Source: CAYUYM01 sp964449305
GTDB taxonomy: Bacteria; Bacteroidota; Ignavibacteria; SZUA-365; CAYQST01
Reading direction: 5' to 3'
Length of the DNA: 21,848 nucleotides
NCBI GenBank assembly: GCA_964449305.1
Contig: CAYUYM010000035.1
Location: 1-21,848, forward strand
How positions within the stretch are numbered: position 1 is the first letter of the stretch; every line of letters begins with the position of its first letter. The notes beneath the pieces were generated by a model, which was given only the letters and a program-made list of their open reading frames with translations, was not told the DNA's origin and did no database searches. Made by a program: the position numbers and the translations under genes. Of the stretch, positions 1-6,321 are shown piece by piece.

Positions 1-666
1 GTGCGTGTAGTCGTACATCGGATAGATGCACCAGGCATCACCGGTGCGGTGGTGATGCGCACGCAGGATGCGGTAGATGACCGGATCGCGCATGTTGATG
101 TTCGGCGAGGCCATGTCGATCCTCGCCCGAAGCGTGTGCGACCCGTCGGGGAATTCGCCCGCGCGCATGCGGCGGAACAGGTCGAGATTCTCCTCCACCG
201 ACCGGTCGCGATACGGGCTCGGGCGGCCGGGTTCGGTGAGCGTGCCGCGATACTGGCGCATCTCCTCCGCCGTCAGATCGCACACGAAGGCCCTGCCGTC
301 GGTGATCAACTGCTCCGCCAGCTCATACAGGCGCTCGAAGTAATCCGAGGCATAGAACATCCTGTCGTCCCAGTCGAAGCCCAGCCAGCGGACGTCCTCG
401 ATGATGGAATCGACGTACTCCACGTCCTCCTTGCTGGGATTCGTGTCGTCGAAGCGCAGGTTCGTCAGCCCTCCGTATTCCCGTGCGAGCCCGAAGTTGA
501 GGCAGATGGATTTCGCATGGCCGATGTGGAGATAGCCGTTCGGTTCCGGGGGGAAGCGTGTGTGAACACGGCCCTGGTATTTGTCCGTCACCAGATCATC
601 GTCGATGATGGTCTTGATGAAGTGGGTTGGTGCGGTGGGAAGCGATTCGTTGGTCAGCTCTGCCAT
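1..666 (-). CDS. glnS: Glutaminyl-tRNA synthetase, N-terminal part (cut by window edge)
   Basis: Charges tRNA-Gln with glutamine in the cytoplasm. I translated the minus strand from the ATG at 664-666; the frame stays open to base 1, giving the first 222 residues of a protein of usually 550 or more. Residues 39-53 carry the class I synthetase HIGH signature in its GlnRS form (PPEPNGYLHIGHAKS, HIGH at 47-50). It is followed by RFDDTNPSKE at 71-80 and DVRWLGFDWD at 91-100, both typical of the GlnRS/GluRS catalytic Rossmann fold. The PPEPNGYLHIGHAKSI wording favours GlnRS over bacterial GluRS. There is no clear Shine-Dalgarno sequence before the ATG. A TATATTTG box about 58 bases upstream may be its own promoter, so it need not depend on the aminotransferase gene 103 bases upstream. 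The C-terminal anticodon-binding part lies outside the window. Confidence 0.95.
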   Translation of the reverse strand, partial: MAELTNESLPTAPTHFIKTIIDDDLVTDKYQGRVHTRFPPEPNGYLHIGHAKSICLNFGLAREYGGLTNLRFDDTNPSKEDVEYVDSIIEDVRWLGFDWDDRMFYASDYFERLYELAEQLITDGRAFVCDLTAEEMRQYRGTLTEPGRPSPYRDRSVEENLDLFRRMRAGEFPDGSHTLRARIDMASPNINMRDPVIYRILRAHHHRTGDAWCIYPMYDYTH

Positions 667-723
667 GGGGGCGATCCGTTGTTGTGATGTCGTGGCCTGC
701 GTCAGTGTTCACCGAGGCAGCGT

Positions 724-731
724 CAAATATA
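724..731 (-). promoter_or_regulatory. Putative -7 box (TATATTTG) upstream of glnS
   Basis: Read on the minus strand the bases are TATATTTG, an exact match to the Bacteroidetes primary-sigma -7 consensus TAnnTTTG. It lies in the 103-base gap between the aminotransferase stop and the glnS start and would give a leader of about 50 bases. No convincing TTG -33 element sits 19-21 bases upstream, so this is a sequence-match call only. Confidence 0.4.
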
Positions 732-769
732 CGGAAAAGCCCTGACTCCCGTGAGGATGGCGGTCCCGC

Positions 770-1960
770 TCAGGAGGCGAACTCACGGCGGAGGGCGCGG
801 AGAAGCACGGCATTGTCCTCGTCACTGCGCACGGTGACGCGCACGTACTGCCGCCCGGCGATTCCGGTGATGTCGTTGTGATCGGCGACGATGATCCCGT
901 GGGGCAGAAGCCGGCGACAAAGTTCCTCCGCCGTCACGGATGCATGGCGGAGAAGGAAGATGTTCGTCTCGCTCCGTGTGTGCTCGAATCCGTGGAGCGC
1001 GTCGAGACCGGCGAACAACGAGGAACGCCTTTGTTGCACCACGGCGCGGGACTCCGCGACGAACTCCTGATCCACCGCGGCGATCTGGGCCACATACAGC
1101 GAGAACCACGAGAAGGGAAACATCGGGCGGTACATGGTGATGGCCTCGAGGATGTCGGCGGAGGAGCAGACGCAGTACCCCACGCGCAGGCTCGGGAGTC
1201 CGTAAATCTTCGAGAAGGTGCGCAGCACCAGCAGGCGCGGGTGGCGCTCCACAACGCTGCACGCCGACCGACGGTGCGCATCAAGGTCGGTGTACTCCCC
1301 ATACGCTTCATCCACCACCACCACCACATCGTTGCGTTCGGCCTCGTGCAGGATGATCTCAAGCCCGGCGTGATCCAGCCAGGCACCCGTGGGGTTGCCG
1401 GGATTGCTGATCCACAGCATTTTCGGCACATGGACGGCCATGGCATCGCACACCTCGTCGATCGTCTCCGACGTCCACTGGAATCCCTCCTCCTCGCGGA
1501 GCCGGATCATGACGGGCCGGGCGCCGAGCCGTGTCGAATACTCCTCGAAGTGGAAGAAGTTCGGGACGGGCAGCAGATAGGCATCGAAGGGCGCAAGGAA
1601 CACACGGGCGATCATGTCGAGCATCGGTTCCAGCCCCGCGCTCAGCACAAACCACTGCGGACGGATGTCGTAGAAGTTCGCTATCCACTTCTTGAGCTGG
1701 CGGTACTGGTTGTCCGGATACTCGATGAGGTTGCGGACGGCCTCACCGGGGATGTCGGTCATGTCCAGGGTCTCGCGTATCAGCGGGGAGAACCCGTCGG
1801 TGTTTTTCCCGATGTCGAAGCGGTACACCCGGTCGAGACCGTGGAGGGATTTCAGCTCCTCGATGAGGGCGTATTCGTCCATGTCCTTGCTGATGTACTC
1901 GCCTGTGTGGGCGCGCAGGGCATTGCGTGTGAGCGGGTTGAAGAGCGTGTCGTCTCCCAT
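770..1960 (-). CDS. HisC-like class I/II PLP aminotransferase
   Basis: A 396-residue fold-type I PLP enzyme closest in motif order to histidinol-phosphate aminotransferase and CobD-like proteins. Visible landmarks are SNPGNPTG at 185-192, the PLP-anchoring DEAYGEY at 217-223, the Schiff-base lysine K251 in RTFSKIYGLPSLRVGY (247-262, with R259), and a carboxylate-binding R374 in QYVRVTVRSDEDN. HisC proteins are usually about 350 residues; this one has some 40 extra N-terminal residues before the FDIGKNTDGFSP segment. The ATG at 1958-1960 starts 9 bases after the stop of the GNAT-type gene, so the two are almost certainly co-transcribed. No other his gene is nearby, which makes a role in histidine synthesis unproven. 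A substrate shared with the neighbouring acyltransferase-like protein is possible. Family call is firm; substrate is open. Confidence 0.88.
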   Translation of the reverse strand: MGDDTLFNPLTRNALRAHTGEYISKDMDEYALIEELKSLHGLDRVYRFDIGKNTDGFSPLIRETLDMTDIPGEAVRNLIEYPDNQYRQLKKWIANFYDIRPQWFVLSAGLEPMLDMIARVFLAPFDAYLLPVPNFFHFEEYSTRLGARPVMIRLREEEGFQWTSETIDEVCDAMAVHVPKMLWISNPGNPTGAWLDHAGLEIILHEAERNDVVVVVDEAYGEYTDLDAHRRSACSVVERHPRLLVLRTFSKIYGLPSLRVGYCVCSSADILEAITMYRPMFPFSWFSLYVAQIAAVDQEFVAESRAVVQQRRSSLFAGLDALHGFEHTRSETNIFLLRHASVTAEELCRRLLPHGIIVADHNDITGIAGRQYVRVTVRSDEDNAVLLRALRREFAS

Positions 1961-1969
1961 GGTGCGCCT

Positions 1970-2773
1970 TCAACGAGCGGGATGATGAAGCACGTAGTAG
2001 TTGTGCCGTTCGCCATCCACCACACCGGTCACGAACCGCTCCGAGATGAAGCCGCGGATATTGACGTACTCGGTGAAGATGTCGCGCGTCTCCAAGCGCA
2101 CGCGCACGGCCTCCTCCAGGTTCTCACGCTTGAGTGTCTGCAAGTCGGACGGGATGCGCACCAGCACCGCCGGAGTGTCGGGCATGTTGCCGGCGGTGGC
2201 GACGGGGTGTGCGGCAAGGAGCTCATGCACATCCTCGCGGCGGAAACGCCCCTCCATGGCGTCGTGGACACGGGGGCTGTCGAGCTCCACGGCCATGAGA
2301 AAGCGGTCCATCGGCATGCCACCGCTCATCGCGTCCACGTCGTCCGCGTAATGGGCGGGGAGGTAGCGGATGACGGTGCCGCCGGACTTGACGATGTAGT
2401 TGTTCGCATTGCGGCCTTCGAGCGGTTCGTAGGTCCACACCATGCGCTTCATGCCCTGCACGCGGAGGAGGGCGAACAGATGCTGGTGCATCAGATGGGC
2501 GATGTTGTGGTCGCGGTATTCCTTTTCGATGCCGATCATGTGCCCGTAGACCGTGCCCACTTCCATCGTGGCGAAGATGATCTGGAAGGCGACCATGCGA
2601 TCGCCGAGAAAGGCGCCGATCTGGTACGACATGCGCGGGTGGTCGAGGCTCATGGCCTTCAACGTCACCGGCGACATGCGCGTGGCCTCGGTCAGGCCCC
2701 AGATGCGGGATTGCAGGGCGATGCAATCATCGATGTCCTTGTTGCTGTGCAGTTCACGAATCGTGATGTCCAT
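1970..2773 (-). CDS. COG3375-type GNAT-superfamily protein
   Basis: A 267-residue cytoplasmic protein starting at the ATG at 2771-2773, preceded by a GGAG Shine-Dalgarno about 8 bases upstream; longer in-frame extension lacks a better start. The N-terminal half has the pattern I recognise from COG3375 predicted acetyltransferases: an IRELHSNKDIDDCIALQSRIWG opening split over residues 5-26, GHMIGIEKEYR at 77-87, MVWTYEPLEGRNA at 111-123, and MPMDRFLMAVELDSPRV at 153-169. The acetyl-CoA pyrophosphate loop, normally R-G-x-G-I/A-G after the YR, reads YRDHNIAH at 86-93, so its glycines are missing. The protein may therefore bind acyl-CoA poorly or use another donor. It is the first gene of a two-gene unit with the HisC-like aminotransferase and is divergent from the dioxygenase gene. 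Confidence 0.8.
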   Translation of the reverse strand: MDITIRELHSNKDIDDCIALQSRIWGLTEATRMSPVTLKAMSLDHPRMSYQIGAFLGDRMVAFQIIFATMEVGTVYGHMIGIEKEYRDHNIAHLMHQHLFALLRVQGMKRMVWTYEPLEGRNANNYIVKSGGTVIRYLPAHYADDVDAMSGGMPMDRFLMAVELDSPRVHDAMEGRFRREDVHELLAAHPVATAGNMPDTPAVLVRIPSDLQTLKRENLEEAVRVRLETRDIFTEYVNIRGFISERFVTGVVDGERHNYYVLHHPAR

Positions 2774-2815
2774 CCTCAAGCTCCGACGTCTGCTGATGGG
2801 TGTGGTGTATGCGGC

Positions 2816-2823
2816 GCAAGATA
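2816..2823 (-). promoter_or_regulatory. Putative -7 box (TATCTTGC) upstream of the GNAT/aminotransferase pair
   Basis: On the minus strand TATCTTGC lies 43-50 bases before the GNAT-type start, in the 221-base divergent gap to the dioxygenase gene. It fits TAnnTTTG at all but two positions and resembles boxes before several other genes here. No clear -33 element is seen. Confidence 0.3.
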
Positions 2824-2941
2824 CGCTTTTTTCCGGATGACATCCCCGGATTCCATCGTGTTTCGTTGAATTCCGTTGCGAGATGGACCGCTGATGGTGG
2901 CGATGTCTGCTGCGGCACTTCAATCTGGCCGGAATATTCCT

Positions 2942-2949
2942 TACCATTG
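2942..2949 (+). promoter_or_regulatory. Putative -7 box (TACCATTG) upstream of the dioxygenase gene
   Basis: TACCATTG sits 46-53 bases before the dioxygenase ATG and matches the Bacteroidetes-type -7 consensus except at one position. The call rests on sequence match and position only. Confidence 0.25.
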
Positions 2950-2994
2950 ACTGTCCATGGACTTCCCCTTGCAGTGAAACCGAAGGAGGCACGC

Positions 2995-3801
2995 ATGTCC
3001 AGCGATCACGTCCCATCCGCCAACCGTATGCCGGTGATGTTCATCGGGCATGGTTCACCGATGAACATCGTGGAGAGCAATGAGTACACCGCGGCACTGC
3101 GGGGACTCGCTTCCACGATGCCGACACCGTCGGCCATCCTGGTGATATCGGCCCACTGGCTCACGCGCGACGACACGCACGTCACCTGCAGCCGTGCCCC
3201 GAGGCAGATGCATGACTTCTTCGGTTTTCCGGACGAGGTCTACTCGGTGGTGTACGAGGCTCCCGGCAGTCCGGAGCTTGCCACAGAGATACGGCGCCTT
3301 GCCCCGAACGCCGTGCACTGTGATCCCGACAGGGGGATCGACCATGCCGCCTGGGCGGTGCTCGTCCATCTCCACCCCCAGGCGCGCATCCCCGTCCTGG
3401 AGTTGAGTCTCGACATCATCGCCGACGCGGCCGACCATGTGCGCATCGCCCGCGCACTCGCCCCCCTGCGGGAGCGCGGTGTGTTGATCATCGGATCGGG
3501 CAACATCGTCCACAACCTCCACGATCTTGTGTGGAGTGATGTGAACGCCCCCGTCTTCGACTGGGCCGGGGACTTCGATGCACGCGTGCGGGACGCCCTG
3601 ATCGCGGACGACATCCACGCCCTTGAGCAGTGGGCCACGCTCGGCCCCTGGGCGCGGCGCGCCGTGCCGACACCGGATCACTTCCTGCCGCTGCTCTACA
3701 CCGCCGCCCTGCGGACACCGGACGACACGCTCACATGGATCCACGAGGGCTTTCATCACGCCTCCATCTCCATGCGAAGCCTGATGTTCGCACCGGTGTG
3801 A
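2995..3801 (+). CDS. ygiD: YgiD/LigB-type extradiol aromatic-ring dioxygenase
   Basis: A 268-residue class III extradiol dioxygenase of the YgiD (4,5-DOPA dioxygenase) family, which opens catechol rings using a non-haem metal. The ATG at 2995-2997 is chosen because AAGGAGG at 2983-2989 precedes it closely and because the family motif begins right after it. Conserved family blocks are MPVMFIGHGSPMN at 12-24 (H19), ILVISAHW at 48-55 (H54), GIDHAAWAVL at 114-123 (H117), GSGNIVHNL at 167-175 (H173), and TPDHFLPLLY at 226-235 (H229). H19, H54 and H229 are the expected metal-ligand positions by alignment to E. coli YgiD from memory. Length and motif order match E. coli YgiD closely. The physiological substrate cannot be told from the neighbours: MscL follows 55 bases downstream on the same strand and is unrelated in function. 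Confidence 0.92.
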   Translation: MSSDHVPSANRMPVMFIGHGSPMNIVESNEYTAALRGLASTMPTPSAILVISAHWLTRDDTHVTCSRAPRQMHDFFGFPDEVYSVVYEAPGSPELATEIRRLAPNAVHCDPDRGIDHAAWAVLVHLHPQARIPVLELSLDIIADAADHVRIARALAPLRERGVLIIGSGNIVHNLHDLVWSDVNAPVFDWAGDFDARVRDALIADDIHALEQWATLGPWARRAVPTPDHFLPLLYTAALRTPDDTLTWIHEGFHHASISMRSLMFAPV

Positions 3802-3856
3802 CACACGCTCCAGTCCATTCGCCTCCATCACGTTCCCACCACCACAGGAGACCACC

Positions 3857-4291
3857 ATGCTGAAGGAATTCAAGGAATTTGCCATGAAGGGCAATGTGCT
3901 CGACATGGCCATCGGCATCATCATCGGCGCCGGCTTCGGAAAGATCGTCAGCTCCTTCGTCACCGATGTGCTGATGCCCCCCATCGGACTGCTTCTGGGC
4001 AAGGTCGACTTCACGAACCTCTACATCAACCTCACCTCCGTCGACTACCCCAGCCTGGCCGAGGCGAAGAAGGCCGGTGCGGCGACCATGAACTACGGCC
4101 AGTTCATCAACACGGTGATCGACTTCGTCATCGTCGCCTTCGTCATCTTCCTCATGATCAAGGCCATCAACCGCCTCAAGCGCGAACCCGCCCCCGCCGA
4201 TCCCACCACGAAACCCTGCCCGCACTGCCTCAACGAGGTCCCCATCGCCGCGACACGCTGCGGCCACTGCACCTCGCAGCTCGGGGCCTGA
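3857..4291 (+). CDS. mscL: Large-conductance mechanosensitive channel MscL with C-terminal zinc-ribbon
   Basis: A homopentameric inner-membrane channel that opens under extreme turgor. The 144-residue product begins MLKEFKEFAMKGNVLDMAIG, the amphipathic helix and start of TM1 (about 15-45) typical of MscL. TM2 is at about 87-105 (VIDFVIVAFVIFLMIKAI), followed by the basic NRLKRE. The usual MscL ends in a short helical bundle; here residues 121-138 carry CPHC and CGHC (C121, C124, C135, C138), a four-cysteine zinc-ribbon-like tail. Similar tails occur in other MscL proteins as far as I recall. The start is supported by AGGAG about 7 bases upstream. A strong terminator follows 24 bases after the stop. 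Confidence 0.96.
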   Translation: MLKEFKEFAMKGNVLDMAIGIIIGAGFGKIVSSFVTDVLMPPIGLLLGKVDFTNLYINLTSVDYPSLAEAKKAGAATMNYGQFINTVIDFVIVAFVIFLMIKAINRLKREPAPADPTTKPCPHCLNEVPIAATRCGHCTSQLGA

Positions 4292-4314
4292 CACCCTCCC
4301 AATTCCCCCATGCG

Positions 4315-4343
4315 AAAGGGGCGGCTCATGGCCGCCCCTTTTT
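4315..4343 (+). terminator. Intrinsic terminator after mscL
   Basis: AAAGGGGCGGC (4315-4325) pairs perfectly over 11 bp with GCCGCCCCTTT (4331-4341) around a 5-base loop, followed by more T residues. The A run on the other arm lets it also act on the minus strand, so it may serve both mscL and the convergent PEP carboxykinase-like gene, whose stop lies at 4378. Confidence 0.9.
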
Positions 4344-4377
4344 CGTGTCACTGCACTCCGTCACCGGAGTGGAACGA

Positions 4378-6237
4378 TCAACGCCAGCGCCACACGCCCG
4401 GCTTCTTCGGGCGGGCGACAGGCTCCTCACTTTTGACAATGATGCGGGGATCGGCATTCTGCGAGACCGGCGCAAAGCCCGCCGGTGTCGCGACCTTGGA
4501 TGAGGCGCTGCGCGTCTTGTCGCCCATCTGCCGGAAGCCGCGCTCCGCGGCGGCGATGATCTCGGGGCGGAGCCCCTCGCGCGCCACCTCCTCAAGGAAG
4601 GCACGGCGGCCCTGGATGATGTCCTTGATGTACCAGTCGATCTGCTCGTTGGTGTAGAGCCGGTGCACATCCCACTCGGCCATGCTGCGGCCGTCGGCCT
4701 CCACGATGGACATGGTGCCGAGCACGCCCTTCTCGTATTTGTTCGTGCCGCGCAGATCGCCGCGCTGGATGGCCGCCATGAGGTCGAGCGGCACGCGCTC
4801 GGTCTTGCGCACCATGCGCTTCTTCGTCACGCCGTTCTCCTCATACGTCTCGATGATCTCGCCCATGCCGCCCGTGTTGTAGATCATGAAGCGCACCTTG
4901 CCGGGGTACTTGTTCACGAGCTTCATCACGATGTCGTGGAAGCGGTTGACCTTGCGCGCACGGCTGCCCACGATGAAGTCGTCGGTGCCCACAATGCGGA
5001 CGGATTCACCGGCGCGAAGCGGGTTGGCCGCAAAGCTCAGCGTGGACTCGCCGAAGAGGTAGGCCAGGACCCCCTGCTCCGGTGTGAGCTGCTGGGCGAA
5101 GGGCATGATGGTGTTGCGGCGGGTGATGAATGCGAAGATGAGACCGTCGTTCTCCTCGAGGCTTGGGAGGTTGATACTCTTTGCCGCGATGGACACGAGC
5201 TTTCCGTCGCGTTCCACAGCGAGCCTGTCCATGCGCACCACGGCGCGGCCGTTGCCGCAGAGGCTCTCGTCAAGGAAGTCGATCTCACCGCGGGAGTTCA
5301 CCATCACGTTCTCGAGCAGGGCGGTCCTGTCCGTGAGAGCGTGATACATCGCCTCCTGCTGATCCGGAATGACGTCGGTCTTCACGTAGAAGTTCGCCTC
5401 CGAGCCGAAGGCCGAACCGTCGTCCTTGAGGAAGCAGATGTCGTCCTGCGAGGCATAGGTCATCTCGCCGCGCTTGTGATCCATCTGAAGCTGGTGGCAG
5501 CTCCAGGTGGACTTGCCGGTGGCGGTCATGCCAAAGAGGATGACACCGAAGCGCTTGAGTTCCTGCGTGTGTGCATCACGCGCCACCACCACCTTGGAAC
5601 CGGCATGGAGGCCGAGCATGCCGCGCTCGTCGGCGGCCCACATGCCCTGGCGCAGAAACCCCTTCTTCTCCTCTCCCAGGTAATCGGATCCGAGACAGAT
5701 GTTGAGGTTGTACTCCGGCATCGTGAGGATCTGCTGCCGTGTGGTATGCTCCTCGGGGATGTGGATCATGGTGAAGGAGGGGCCGGGCCGGCCGGCCGGT
5801 TCAAAGAGAAGGTTGCCCCACATGTAGGGGAGGCGCACATTCTTCGGATCGGAGATGCACACGTAGATGGTGCACACCGGGTTGAACTCGTTGTTGAAGC
5901 CCATCTGCCGTGTGAGCTTCACGAACGGCAGCGTCCGCATGAGCTTGAGCACCTTGTTCAGCTCATCGGGGGCGTTGCGGATGATCTTCTCCTGGTCGGG
6001 GGTGGTGATGGGAAGTCGGACGCGCTCCGTCCCGAGGTACACCGTCTTTGCGGCGAGTCGTGAACTCTGCACCGACCGGAAGGCGTAGGAGCCGTACTGG
6101 GTCTTGTTTCCGAATGGGCGGGCGTGCTCCTCGAGCCATTTCAGATCCACTTCACGGATGTTCGGCCCCTTGAGGGCATCCTGCAATTGCTCGTAGAACT
6201 TATCGTAAAACGGAACGTCGTAGATGTCTTTCGCCAT
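4378..6237 (-). CDS. Divergent ATP-type phosphoenolpyruvate carboxykinase
   Basis: Expected reaction: oxaloacetate plus ATP to PEP, ADP and CO2, at the gluconeogenic branch point. The 619-residue protein is longer than typical ATP-PEPCK (about 540) and diverges from it, but the catalytic core can be aligned by eye to E. coli PckA. YLGEEKKG (186-193) matches YGGEMKKG; H211 matches H232. The P-loop GMTATGKS (236-243, K242) replaces GLSGTGKT, SQDD (263-266) supplies the metal-binding Asp, TALLENVMV (305-313) matches DALLENVTV, and R331 matches R333. LTPEQG and YNTGG further along also fit. I could not find the TGRSPKDK motif carrying the substrate arginine near the N terminus. The last 40 or so residues are a Ser/Pro/Lys-rich tail. 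It lies 84 bases downstream of the aminotransferase-kinase fusion on the same strand. Family membership is firm; the exact nucleotide and reaction are inferred. Confidence 0.85.
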   Translation of the reverse strand: MAKDIYDVPFYDKFYEQLQDALKGPNIREVDLKWLEEHARPFGNKTQYGSYAFRSVQSSRLAAKTVYLGTERVRLPITTPDQEKIIRNAPDELNKVLKLMRTLPFVKLTRQMGFNNEFNPVCTIYVCISDPKNVRLPYMWGNLLFEPAGRPGPSFTMIHIPEEHTTRQQILTMPEYNLNICLGSDYLGEEKKGFLRQGMWAADERGMLGLHAGSKVVVARDAHTQELKRFGVILFGMTATGKSTWSCHQLQMDHKRGEMTYASQDDICFLKDDGSAFGSEANFYVKTDVIPDQQEAMYHALTDRTALLENVMVNSRGEIDFLDESLCGNGRAVVRMDRLAVERDGKLVSIAAKSINLPSLEENDGLIFAFITRRNTIMPFAQQLTPEQGVLAYLFGESTLSFAANPLRAGESVRIVGTDDFIVGSRARKVNRFHDIVMKLVNKYPGKVRFMIYNTGGMGEIIETYEENGVTKKRMVRKTERVPLDLMAAIQRGDLRGTNKYEKGVLGTMSIVEADGRSMAEWDVHRLYTNEQIDWYIKDIIQGRRAFLEEVAREGLRPEIIAAAERGFRQMGDKTRSASSKVATPAGFAPVSQNADPRIIVKSEEPVARPKKPGVWRWR

Positions 6238-6321
6238 GGATGGTAGCTGTCAGGTGTGAGTGTTTCGTTGGAGAAAGGAGGCGTCAGCGGGATGCGCCCA
6301 CGCGGGGCGTGCGCACCGATG

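Noticed and set aside
878..2869. A 663-codon open frame on the plus strand opposite the aminotransferase and GNAT-type genes
   Set aside because: It is antisense to two well-supported genes, is rich in His, Val and Gly in a way expected from high-GC antisense frames, and shows no recognisable domain or ribosome binding site.
4663..6063. A 466-codon plus-strand frame opposite the PEP carboxykinase gene
   Set aside because: Composition is typical of a GC-rich mirror frame (His/Leu/Val/Glu repeats) and no motif is present; the minus-strand frame has clear PEPCK residues.
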